From positions 19,253,577 to 19,317,576 of the forward strand of contig CM070578.1 in assembly GCA_036346355.1 (NCBI GenBank): a stretch of DNA of 64,000 bases, written 5' to 3'. The notes below the pieces were generated by a model. The model saw nothing but the letters and a program-made list of their open reading frames with translations, was not told the DNA's origin and did not search any database. The first letter of the stretch is position 1, and each line of letters opens with the position of its first letter. The position numbers were made by a program, and so were the translations under genes. Of the stretch, positions 25,731 through 35,948 are shown in pieces. Source of the stretch: Rhipidocladum racemiflorum. Its lineage: Eukaryota; Streptophyta; Magnoliopsida; Poales; Poaceae.

Positions 25731-26310
25731 AAGATAAATACTTGTATGTATTAAAACATAGCAAAAGTATTAGCTAGTAAGTATTAAGCATAAAATATGC
25801 AAATAAATATCATGCATAAACTAAAATCAAACTTTATTAATAGATATGAACTAAATAGTATACTTTAATCCAACTTTATTAACTATCTTAACATCATCCT
25901 AACACATGATTCGACTAATGTTATATATAAATATGCAATGGGAGTTGTAAGTTTTAACAAAAACTTTGCTATGTGCTCTATCTACTGAAGATGTCAACTG
26001 ACTTAACCATACAGACCCCATAATCGCCCTCACTTTACAGAGTGTAGTCAATTAATGGAGATCTATATTGTCTCTTTCTTTTTTCATATTTTTCTTCCTC
26101 TACGACCCCTTCTTTTGAACCTACGTCTATTGGATGGACCATACCTCATCATAGGGGATTGTCTCTTTGATGGCTTTCTCAACGGGATGGCGCATCTCTT
26201 TTTGCTCGAAGCAAGGCACCAGTAAGTAAGTAGTGCATTTTATATTTCTTTTCCTCTAGCATGTAAGCAAGTACACAATCATCTAGAGGAATAGAGCTAG
26301 AGTGAAAAGA
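25731..26310. other. AT-rich remnant between copia gag and pol
   Basis: This is probably decayed copia sequence by position, but no domain is readable. Confidence 0.3.
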
Positions 26311-27912
26311 TGTGATAATTGCCTAGAGGGAGGGGTGAATAGGCTATTTAAAATTTCAAATGAAATTAATTGCAGCGGAAAAGGTATAAGAACTTCCGGT
26401 ATAATATTGGATTTTCCGGCTGAATCGGAACTTCCGGTATTTTATCGGAATATCCAATCAGTAATAAATTTCGAGAACAAGTAACAACGTCTAGCAATCA
26501 ACAATCTTCTTCTACTCTAGTTGAGTGCAAGAATGAGTGAACTTTCTAGACTAGAGTAGCAACAATAGATGAGTTCAAAAGGATTACACACAAGTAACTC
26601 AAGGGAAATTAAACCAAAGGGACAAGAGATTGATTCCCGGAGTTCAGATCCTTGAGGGGATCCTACGTCTCCGTTGAGGAGGCTCACAAAGAGCCGTGTC
26701 TCTTCCAACCCTTTCCTCCCAAACCTCGGTCACACTTGAGATTCGGTTTTACTCTTGATTTTTTCTCTTTTGGAGGCGAAATCAACCTTCACAAACTTCC
26801 CACGGTGTCCCACACTCTTCGGGAGCTCGTGAGCGACGCCTAGCCGTCTAGGAGTCCTTCAACCTCCAAGAGTAACAAATGCAAAGTGGTTTGATCTTGG
26901 AGATGCTCTCTAATGCTCAAGATGAATGATTTCGCTTTTGCTCTAGCACTAGAATTCACTTCTATCTCTCACTCTCTAGATGATCACTAAGATCAAAGAG
27001 GAGGCTCAAGAAAGCTCTAAGATTGTGCTCAACAAGCTCACAAGTTCAGCCCAACTAAGTGTGTAACCTCTCAAAGGAGGTCGAGGTGGGTATTTATAGA
27101 TCTAGACAAAAACTAGCCATTATACCCGCACTCAGCCACATATCGGAACTTTCGATCCCAACATTGGAACTTCCGATGTGTGTAAACTTCCAGAACTTGG
27201 CACACCTCAACGGCAAAAAAGAATACGCATCGGAACTTCCGATTACATGATCGGAACTTCCGAAGCTCACAGAGTTACCTCTAAGAAACTTTCTCAAGAA
27301 ATTTCACCAAGTCCAAATCGGAATGTCCGATTCCTAGATCGGAACATCCGAAGCTCACAAAGAGTTCTCACAATAGAACTTGAACGCATTGGAACTTCCG
27401 ATTGTATTCATCAGAACTTCCGAACTCGACAGAGAGCACCTTTTTCTCATTCTAATACTGATCGGAACTTCCGATCCAAAATATCAGAATGTCCGAACTC
27501 AACAGAGAGCACCCTTTTCGATCTCAACACGCATCATAACTTCTGCGTGTCGGAACTTCCGACCTCACATCGGAATATCCGACCTAACTTCAAGGAAACC
27601 ATTCTGGTGCAAGTGCAGTGACTTCGTGTCTCTCAAATAAAACTAGCTATCATTTATCTGAGCATAGAGACTAACTCTAGATCAACTACAATGCATCCAT
27701 CTTAATAGTACGGCATTCCTATGACTCAGAAATGTAAAATACATTGAAATAATGTTGTTTTTATTATCGTTTCTTTTTTAGGATATCCATCGTCCGTAGA
27801 TGATCTCACTTCAGGACTATTACCTATTCATAAACTCATTGAACACATTAGTCCCTTTAATCGTTTATCATTAATCATCCAAAACTTCTTCAGGGGCCTA
27901 GATGCACTTTCA
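26311..27912. repeat. solo-LTR-like repeat (1.6 kb) with paired palindromes
   Basis: The block begins TGTGATAATTGCCTAGAGGG and ends GGGGCCTAGATGCACTTTCA, fitting TG...CA LTR ends. Both end phrases are ones I associate with grass LTRs (recollection, not checked). It interrupts the copia remnant between gag and pol. The flanking pentamers aaaga and gagag do not match, so a target duplication is not proven. Orientation is not assigned. It contains the palindrome array reported separately. Confidence 0.5.
27143..27582. repeat. array of paired TCGGAANNTCCGA palindromes
   Basis: Twelve near-palindromic 13-mers occur at 27143, 27164, 27230, 27251, 27318, 27339, 27389, 27411, 27462, 27484, 27550 and 27570. 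They fall into six pairs with 20-22 bp between partners. Pairs recur every 71-88 bp. Weaker pairs occur near 26389/26408 and 26425/26445. Confidence 0.9.
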
Positions 27913-28380
27913 GAGAGTCTTTTGGATCATCTCTTCTTCAGTGATAGTTATCCCACACATACCGAGTGTGTTGACTACACATAAAAGATTTAGATTGTAT
28001 CTTTCGACAAACATGTAGTCTACCATCTTCATACCAATTCAACTTTCAAAAACCTCATACTAAATACTCATATTCTCAAATACCTCAAATTTCTCCTTTA
28101 GAATCTCTCACAAATCATATAGGTCTCTTACAGGAGCAAATTCATCATAGAAATGGTTCCTAGAAAGATCATGGCCGTTGCACTTTGCTTTGTAATAGCA
28201 CATCTTATCTCTTCCAAGGACAAGCTCCCGTTCACTAGCTATCAAGTACATCATTGCCTCCATCTCTCAATAAATGTAGTTTCGGTAATTGATAGTCAAC
28301 ATCGGGAACTCTTCGATTGGTATGATATCTTCTGTACCGTTTGTGTTGCTTATCTAAAAGTAGAGCAACCACAATAATTA
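27913..28380 (-). pseudogene. degenerate copia gag fragment
   Basis: On the minus strand, pieces such as LKEKFEVFENM, KMVDYMFVERYN and LGMCGITITEEEMIQKTL follow the spacing of the capsid helices in plant copia gag (UBN2-like). Stops interrupt it. It is likely the 5' part of the element whose pol lies at 23.3-25.7 kb. The assignment rests on weak similarity. Confidence 0.45.
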
Positions 28381-28904
28381 GCTCAACAAGGTTACCATTA
28401 TTAAATCATGCATGACAGTATTTTCATCCCACTCTAGTTTCGCCCATAAAACAAATGAGGGAATAAGTTCATTTTACATCTCTTAATTTTCCAAAAAGTT
28501 CATTTAACACTCTCAACTATAAAATCGGATATTTAGCACATCAAATTTACAAAATCGGATCAATTTTATACCATAAGGGTGTTTTGAAGAGCGGTTTTGG
28601 GGATCCAACTCACGATGATTTTTTCTATGTTAGCAGCCATGTCGTCATCAATTTTTTACTGATGTATATCCAAATAGGATAATGAACGGTGATAAGAAGA
28701 AGAAATAGAATGTATATACATAGAAAATGAGTAGATGTCAATACTCTTGAATTTGATCCTCATTATTAAAAGTCCATGACTGTTAATATGGTGAAAACTA
28801 ACTTGAGTGGGATCCACATCATCAAAATGCTTTCCAAGATCATGTTTTGTAAGTTAGGAGTTTTTTTTTTTTTTAATTTTTTTGTGTTTAGAGGTTGGCA
28901 TCGT
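28381..28904. other. spacer, no gene seen
   Basis: AT-rich with a T run at 28861-28875. Nothing is recognisable. Confidence 0.4.
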
Positions 28905-29270
28905 CAAGTCGCCGGCCAAGACGGCCCATCGTGCTCGTGCTCGAACTGCGTCTGCCATGACAGCCCATCGTGCCTAACGTGCCGGCCCGGCTCGCCTTCG
29001 GTGAGCCCAGGCACAGCCCATTTGCGCTTCGTACCGTGTCGACCCAGGCCCGGCCCATTTACACTGTTGCGATGAGAGGAAAGGAAACGGAGACACGCAT
29101 TGCTCAATCTCTTTTAGTTCTCTCTCGCCGTTGCTCCATTTCGCAGCTCTCTCTCTCTCTCTCGCCCGTTGCTCCCTCTCTCTCTCAACCGTCCCTCTCA
29201 ATCTCTCTCTTGCCTGTTGCCTCCTTCTCTCTCGCTCATTGGCCGATGAGAGAACGAGAGATGGTCATCT
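28905..29270. repeat. GGCCCATCGTGC-rich and CT-rich repeat
   Basis: The phrase gcccatcgtgc recurs (28922 and 28963) among other CGTGCC/GGCCC phrases, followed by a CT-rich low-complexity tract (29145-29235). Related wording returns at about 29980-30115, so the two may be ends of one old element. The class is unknown. Confidence 0.4.
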
Positions 29271-29399
29271 GTACAAAGCCCAATATTACTTTTTCTCTAG
29301 AAAAAAATCACCACTCATAATCTCGACAATATTAGAAATTTAGTGAAATAAAACCATTGTAGATAAGTGACATAATATAGTTATCAACAACAATGAAGT

Positions 29400-29945
29400 T
29401 GTGATCGAGGAGTTCAAAATCTCGTAGAAATTACGACATTTTACGAGATTTCGGATTTGGACCCTCAGGAGTTTCATAATCCCGTGAAATGAAAAAACCT
29501 TAGAATTTTTTTGAAGTGCTACGATGCATTAAAATCTCACTTGAAATTTGGTGATTTGGACCGAAATTTCGGTTAAGCGGATGAAATTTGTATAAAGTCG
29601 CCGGATTTGGCCGTAATGGCGGATTTGGACCGGATTTTGACCCGGATTGGGTTCTCCACGTCATTTCCCATGTGAACGATCGGTAGATCATAATTTCCGC
29701 TGAAGTTGAAAAAACCTAAAAATTTGAAAGTTGGAAAACCCTAAAAATTTAGAGATTTCGGTTTTTGGGACGAAATTTAAGTCATTTTTACCGAAATTTC
29801 GGATTTCTCGGTTTAAAAAAAACCGGATTTGAATTTTGGTTTTTGAATTTCGTCCGGATTTTGTCCGAAATTTCCGAATCTCGTCGAAATTTCGGATTTC
29901 GGCCAGGCCCGAGATGGAGTCCGAAAACGAAAATTGAATCCTTGG
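29400..29945. repeat. ATTTCGG/CCGAAAT-rich repeat, copy 1
   Basis: Dense alternation of gaaatttcgg, accgaaatttcgg and cggattt fills the block. Phrases such as ggatttgaattttggttttt and tcgtcgaaatttcgg have close counterparts in the same orientation at 58825-59265. Confidence 0.75.
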
Positions 29946-29979
29946 TGACAGTAGATCTGTGCTCATGCCTCTGTCGCGC

Positions 29980-30130
29980 CGTGGCAGCACGGGTCCGGTC
30001 CAAACAGTCGTGTCGGGCCGTGCCGCCCATCGTGTGCTGATCTCATGCTGACACGGCACGGTCTACCTCATGTCATACCGAGTTTTAGATCGAACTAGAC
30101 CACCGTGTTTCGGGCCGACCTAAAAAATCC
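29980..30130. repeat. CGTGCC/CGGCACGG-rich repeat block
   Basis: Contains gtgccgcccatcgtgtgctg and acacggcacggtc, similar in wording to the block at 28905. It may be a terminal region of an old DNA element. Confidence 0.35.
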
Positions 30131-31763
30131 GATCTCTTGTGTTACATGGAAGTTTTAAAAAGTCCAGAACAGAGTCGTAGGATGGAATTATTCGGATTCC
30201 AAAATTCCAACGAGGAGAGCTAGCCAGAATGAATACGACGGTGATCCAAACAGACAACGCGAGCCCCAATCCAAGCAAACACCGACACCTAGATTCATCG
30301 CAAGTTCTAAAAGGCAGTCAGCATACTCCGGAGGCGGATCGCCTGGGAGTGCGGCCGGCGAACGTCTCCTCCCGCCCGATGGCCTAGCCGGCGTCGCCAA
30401 GGTGCGGTGCCTCTCGGGATCGCTGCCCCTGTGGACCGGTAGAAGACGGACAGGACTCGGGGACTAGCGAGGGTGGAGGACAGGACTCGGGGACTGGCTC
30501 GAGTGGATTTGATCTGGTTCTACGAGAATCGGTAAAGGGCACAACGACATGGCCAGCTCGATTCCAAAGTTGGCGGCGAGGAGGAGGATCGGGGGCAGGA
30601 GACGGCGGCTGCTGCTGCTGCTGCGCCGGACCGGCGCGCAGTGGTGGCTCCAACTCCAAGCAGCTCCCCCGATTCCGCGTAAGGTTGGTGCGACGATCTC
30701 GCGACACCCCCCCCTTCTATTCTGGCAAAATTTTCCGCTCTCACCCCTGGCTTTGCGGCGGATCTATCTCTTCTCTTGGATCTGTTCGAGTTCGATGCGC
30801 GCGCGTGGATGGTTGCTACTTTTGCTTGGTGGTTGGCTAATCTGTTGGCTTCATCTCACGCTGTTTTTGACGCCAAAGTCGCGTCGTAACCCGTCCGGTC
30901 ATAGCCCGTGGATCGGGTGGAGATTGTACATATTTTCCATCCAAGTTCCGTAGCTCCCATCATCCTCAGACCGCAGATTGTAAGATGCTGGTGCTGATCC
31001 AAGCATTTGATACGACAATACGAACTGTAAAATTGTTGGATCCGTGATGCGCGCATTGCAAACTTTATGGAAAAAAACTCGGCAAAATGCGCTATAGTAT
31101 TCATCATTCAGAAACATTACACTTCAACGATATGTACGGCAGCTCGCGTGGCGTGGCCTGGGTAAGTAGGTCCTCAACTAACAATGCTTGTTTTTCCCCT
31201 CGTAGTAGATGATCAGTAGTACGCTCAAGAGATTAAGAAGGGAAAGAATTTTGTCTCCATGATTGGCCCCTAAATACCGAAAGTCTTGCTATCATTGCCT
31301 TGTTTCTTATGCGGTTATGTTTGCAGATTGCAAAAATATTGAAAACGAAACTAATCTTTGTAGATACTCCTAGTTTTTAACCGTGGAATCTTAACTAGGT
31401 GTTGACATGAATGGTTGCTTATCCCGTTATCCGAACCGCCCAAACATTATGCACTGTAGCTTTCCCATGTTTTTTAAAGTCTTTCCTCAAGTTTCAAAAT
31501 TGATGACTACACGACTCATCATGCCATATCTATGCTGGTGCATATTCAAACAGGCATCCACATTTAGTATGTAATGCACTAGTGTTCAATGTAAATTACT
31601 GAGAAACACAACTTATTTTACTAACTCTTGCTATTCATTCAGTGTTTTTCGATAAGATCATTAGAACATGTTATTTCTGCTTCCTTGTGAACTAGCTAAT
31701 AGCAATTTTCTTTTTCTGAAATCTTTTGGAAGTTCAAGACCATGATCCCTCTACTTTGTTCAG
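30131..31763 (+). other. CpG-rich promoter-like region and AT-rich sequence upstream of the P58IPK pseudogene
   Basis: 30330-30800 is GC- and CpG-rich and includes an ATG-started plus frame at 30549 (Arg/Leu-rich: RRRRLLLLLRRTG). It could be the old first exon and promoter of the pseudogene, but I see no match to the P58IPK signal-peptide exon. A short direct repeat (acaggactcggggact) occurs at 30450 and 30480. 31.1-31.76 kb is AT-rich and intron-like. Confidence 0.35.
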
Positions 31764-31871
31764 GCAGGCATAAGAAACGATGAACATGGAGAAATATAAT
31801 GAAGTCCTTGGACTGCTGAATGCTGCATTGGAGGTTTTCCCAAATTGTTCAGGAGCTTATCATAAATGCAG
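31764..31871 (+). pseudogene. P58IPK-like exon A (N-terminal TPR)
   Basis: The acceptor is TTTGTTCAG and the donor GCAG|GTAG. It encodes MEKYNEVLGLLNAALEVFPN, matching the first TPR of P58IPK in pattern. An in-frame TAA precedes the first ATG. Confidence 0.6.
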
Positions 31872-32381
31872 GTAGATCAACTCACCTAAAAAGATGCTGC
31901 ATACTTGTTTATTGGTGGAATGCCAATATTTACTATTTGGTTAGATGTCTAATGCTTTTCAAATACTTTGCAAGTTTACGAAGTAGGGGACTTCCATTAT
32001 GTAGGATTACATGTGTTTATTTACATGTGGTTTCACTTTTTTAAGGACATGCAGTGCTGTTTCCTTATCAAAAAACATAATTATGTGAACATTTGTTAAC
32101 AGTTATCTTGAAGGAGAAAAAACATCCTTGTTACTTTATACCAGAATATTCCTTTTTATTTTTTGAAAGAAATACCAGAATATTCGTTTAAGATAAAAAA
32201 AAATTGGTCCAAGTGTGTATAAGGGGTAATAAGTAGTTTGTGCTGTGTTTTTAATAATAATGAATCATGATTAGTTTAAGTTAATCAAAGGTTAGCTCAC
32301 CTACAAATACGGTTGCTATTACAGTATTTGGTTCTTCTCATTCTTCCTACCTGCCCTCAGTTTACACATGTTTTTTCACAG

Positions 32382-32471
32382 TTCTAGATTTAATAGTGCC
32401 GATAACTGCTACAACGAATTGTTGGAGTTAAAGCCTTGGACTGTCTTAGTGAAAAAGGAGGTTTCTAATTG
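32382..32471 (+). pseudogene. P58IPK-like exon B (TPR)
   Basis: The acceptor is TTTTTTCACAG and the donor AATTG|GTAAAG. The phase fits exon A. It encodes CYNELLELKPWTVLVKKEVSN, the pattern of the LELKP...EKELSQL helix pair. Confidence 0.65.
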
Positions 32472-32693
32472 GTAAAGGCTCGAGTAGTTGCGTTAGGATA
32501 TGTTCACATCCTATCTGATTTTGGTGATTTTTTTTTAAATCTGGGAATACATCAGCTTGAAAAAAATATACATCCAGAAAGTAAATGGTAGCACAAATAT
32601 CCTTCAGTTGATCTTTAGAGTTGCATTATGAAAACTGTTATTTTGTAGGCAAAACTTCTGAAGGCACAAGCATAGCTCTTTGCGCATTAAGGG

Positions 32694-33417
32694 CCTTTTT
32701 TTCGAGCAAGCTGTAGCCAATTTCGATTAATGGAATCCACAAGAACAACCAGTCTTACAATCTTTCTCGAAAACAAAACATCTCCAAGCAGGAAATGTAA
32801 CAACCAACAAACACAATACCTTACACAGGCACAAAACATGGACCCGTGCAAACAAGCACCAACCAGAAACTATAAGTTCAAACATAGACAAAGTAAACCG
32901 GAATACCATTACAGAGACTCCATCCAGTAAACCAAACCACAACTAGCACCAGTAATCACCTTCCTTCCAGGCATCTTTTGGTTGACTCGGTCTGCGCATA
33001 CGTCCTGCCAACTTCATTTAGCATTGTCGCCGCTGTCAGTTGTTCTTTGCACCCTACTTGCTGGCTTGCTGCATCCCTGCCCAATATCGTAAGAGCATAA
33101 CAACTTCAGATATAACATGTAATGGATCGCTCAGTTTCTTGCAATCAAAGTGTGAGTCGTTGCGAATGCTCCAAATAGCCCAACACACTGCTGCTAGATA
33201 GACAATGTGCATTATTTTATCTCCTGGGATATTCAAATGATCCCACAAAGCGTGAGTCGTTGCGGATGCTCCAAATAGCCCAACACACTGCTGCTAGATA
33301 TACAATGTACATTATTCTATCTCCTGGGATATTCAAATGATCCCAATTCATGAACTCACTGATACTCTGAGGTCTGTATATAGCCTGAATACATTGACTC
33401 ACAGCACCCCACACACA
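32694..33417 (-). mobile_element. 5'-truncated LINE fragment with TSD cattaaggg
   Basis: The insert is in reverse orientation. Its poly(A) appears as a T run at 32696-32702 on the plus strand, next to the left duplication (32685-32693); the right duplication is 33418-33426. The minus strand encodes AAVCWAIWSIRND twice, which fits the region near the C-terminal zf-RVT domain of plant LINE ORF2. The insertion lies within a former coding exon. Confidence 0.8.
33146..33345. repeat. 100-bp tandem duplication within the LINE
   Basis: 33146-33245 and 33246-33345 are two copies with a 100-bp period and about five differences. Both encode the same LINE-derived peptide on the minus strand. Confidence 0.88.
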
Positions 33418-33466
33418 CATTAAGGGACCGTTCAAGTGTTATTTCAGAGACCAGATTAATTCTAAA

Positions 33467-33678
33467 TGAAGGTAAATAACTTGAGTGCACTGTTGCTTTG
33501 TGGTCATGCATATTGCTATTTTTCTGACCATTATGTTAGTTCTTGCCTTCTTGGTATAGTTGCATAAATGAATTGCCTTCTTGGTATAGTTGCATAAATG
33601 AAGGCAAATAACTTGGATGCACTGTTGCTTTGTGGTCATGCATACTGCTATTTTTTTAACCATTATGTTAGTTCTTGC
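33467..33678. repeat. 130-bp tandem duplication at the exon C donor, with inner 29-bp repeat
   Basis: aatgaagg(t/c)aaataacttg begins copies at 33467 and 33597. The phrase ttgccttcttggtatagttg recurs inside with a 29-bp period. The first LTR retrotransposon is inserted at the end of the second copy. Confidence 0.85.
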
Positions 33679-34004
33679 TGTTGGATTGATCTCGCGCCCT
33701 GATCGGGGGCGCAACCAACCGATATGGTTGTGGCCCCCTGTTGCTCGTGCGCTATATAAAAGAGGGGATGAGGACCGGTTCGGCACTAACGTTCCACGGT
33801 GCAACCTCTCCCTAACAGACTCATACTCACCCGATCTATTCGCGCACGGAGCAACGGGAAGGCCCTACCACGCCGTCGCCTACTCCACGGCCGCTCCGTC
33901 ATCTCTGTCACCGTGATGGCATCCTCAAGCATGAACCCTGAAGGTAATCATCAAGCCCTCATCTAGGTGTTATTCTTAGGCACTAAGATCCTAGAGTCTC
34001 AACA
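33679..34004 (+). repeat. 5' LTR of first copia element
   Basis: Starts TGTTGGATTGATCTCG and ends GAGTCTCAACA. The length (326 bp) equals that of the partner LTR. A TATA box (gctatataaaag) lies at 33751-33762. Confidence 0.95.
33752..33761 (+). promoter_or_regulatory. TATA box of the LTR
   Basis: CTATATAAAA lies 73 bp into the LTR. The second LTR has CTATATAAGA at the matching place. Confidence 0.65.
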
Positions 34005-34005
34005 A

Positions 34006-34017
34006 TGGTATCAGAGC
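34006..34017 (+). other. primer-binding site (first copia element)
   Basis: TGGTATCAGAGC directly after the LTR is the usual initiator-Met-tRNA complement of plant copia elements. Confidence 0.9.
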
Positions 34018-34340
34018 AATGTGATAGTGCCTAGTTCTAACCCTAGATGTAGTTCCCCCTTCGGGTAGATGTGCATAGCAATTAGGAGAGGATTTCCCCA
34101 AATCTGTAGAACCCTAACCCGAGAAACGAAGAATCGAATCAAGAAAAGAGGGAAGAAATCCTCACCTAGCCATCGACTGCGGCGCCGGAGTCGCCTCGCT
34201 GGCTGGCCACTGCCACATGGCGCACTCGCCACTGGCCTCATACAAGAAGGCACTGCCAATGACAGCGCCTCGGCCGTCGGCCGTCGCCGTTAACGAGTCT
34301 CGGTCGCCACCACGCCAAGATCCGATTTTTGCGGGAATAG

Positions 34341-34511
34341 GTTAGGGTTTGTTTGGGGCAACCATTTTTTTAGGCCTTTTATTTCATGTCCAAGCAATCT
34401 GATCCACCCGTTTCAATCCAACGGCAGGTTAGGGTTTGTTTGGGGCAACCGTTTTTTCAGGCCTTTTATTGCATCTCCAAGCAATCTGATCCACCCGTTT
34501 CAATCCAACGG
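34341..34511. repeat. 87-bp tandem duplication in the leader
   Basis: gttagggtttgtttggggca begins copies at 34341 and 34428. Each 84-bp copy ends tttcaatccaacgg, and a 3-bp spacer separates them. Confidence 0.88.
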
Positions 34512-34984
34512 CTCGGATGAGGCGAGCCTGTGCTCTTCCTTCATGGACCGGGCATGGTGACAGGTTAGGGGCGCACTGGATTTTTTCTTTTGGGCCGGTT
34601 CGGCCCAAACAATTTAGCCCTGCTTTCTATATGTATTTTTTAAGTAGTTTGTATTTGCTGTGCATAATTAGTTTAAGCACTGAGTTAAGTTAATTTTCCG
34701 CTGCTAAGCTTAAGTTTTTTTTTCTAATTAAATTATATCCAACGTGAAAATTTAATTGGAAAATTGTGTTAAGTCTGTTTCATTAGTATGAGAATTTTAT
34801 CTTCTGACCAACGTTGTTGATAAAATTTGCCATAATTATTAAGTTTAAATTTTGTTCTATTCTAATTCTGCCCAACGGTGATTTAGAAGTAGAACAATTT
34901 CTGTTAAGAGCATGTTTTAATTGAACCAATGTTAAATTAATTCATGCATTTAATTCAGTATTCTGATTAAATTGTCTTTTTCCT

Positions 34985-35945
34985 TTCCGAAGGTTCAAAT
35001 ACTTCCAACATACTAAGTTTGATCTCTGCTATTGAGCCCCTAAATGTGGGGAGTTATCCCTCTTGGAGGGAGAAGGTTGAGATGACATTTGCTCTCTTAG
35101 ATATTGATTATGCAATTATGCATGATCGTCCCATTGAGCCCCAACCAATCCATGATGGTCAACCGGGTGCTGAGAATAATGCAACCATAAGAATGGCATA
35201 CGACCTTGAGCGTGTGAAGTAGGAAAATTCTAACCGTAAATGCATGATGGTGATTAAAAACTCCATTGTGAAAGGAATAAGAGGTGCCATCCCAGAATGT
35301 GCTAATGCTAAGGAACACCTCAGCAAAGTTCAGAACCAGTTCAATGGCTCTACTAAGATGTATGCGAGCTTTCTCATGCAGAAGCTTTCAAATGAGAAGT
35401 TCGATGGGCAAAGCAATATCAGAGAGTACATTTTGAGAATGAGCAACATAGCTGCTAGACTTAAGACCATAAAAATGAAAATATCAGAAGGGTATTTGGT
35501 GCAATTTATCATGAATTCCTTGCCCAAAGAATATGAGACTTTTGCAGTTAATTACAACTCTATGAATGAAAAGTGGAGTATAGAAAAATTGATGGCTATG
35601 TGTGCTCAAGAACAAGAAAGGCTTAAAGCTCAAAGGCTTGACTCAATCAATCATCTTAAGTCATCACCAAAGAAAAAGGGCAATTTTTAGAGTAAGTCTA
35701 AGCCTTTTTTTAAGAATAAGGGTAAACCTCAGAATAAGAAATTTTTCCTTAGCCAGAAGCCTCAAAGGCAAGGCTCCAGCAGAGGTGGACAATGATACAT
35801 GTAGGCATTGCAATCAGAAAGGACACTACATGAATGACTGTGTTCAGTTTCTCAAATGACTGAACAAGAATGGTAAGGATAAGATTACATTCATAGATGA
35901 ATCCCTCTATTTAGATTTTTCCATGCAAACTTGGTGGATTGAATG
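34985..35945 (+). pseudogene. copia gag of the outer element, with stops
   Basis: Encodes the capsid (SAIEPLNVGSYPSWREKVEM; SNIAARLKT) and a CCHC zinc knuckle CRHCNQKGHYMNDC at about 35800-35841. An in-frame TAG follows LERVK (35220), another lies near 35688, and a frameshift follows. Comparison with the inverted copy shows Trp and Gln at the two stops. The frame ends at TWWIE, the start of the protease, where the inverted block begins. Confidence 0.85.
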
Positions 35946-35948
35946 TAA

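Larger units (their letters stand above)
32649..33469 (+). pseudogene. P58IPK-like exon C, split by a LINE
   Basis: The acceptor is TTTTGTAG. 32649-32693 encodes AKLLKAQA, a TAG stop, then LFAL. The reading resumes after the LINE duplication at 33427 as RSSVISETRLILNE and ends at a donor GAAG|GTAAAT. The join matches the P58IPK segment KAKALLALKDYSTVISETGFIL. Confidence 0.7.

Noticed and set aside
27143..27582. The paired palindromes as a CRISPR array
   Set aside because: The repeats are 13 bp and palindromic, spacing alternates 21 and about 70-88 bp, the intervening sequences are similar to each other, and the context is a plant LTR.
30549..30953. Plus frame at 30.5-30.95 kb as the signal-peptide exon of the P58IPK pseudogene
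   Set aside because: It is Arg-rich without a hydrophobic signal segment of the family type. The position is suggestive but no match supports it.
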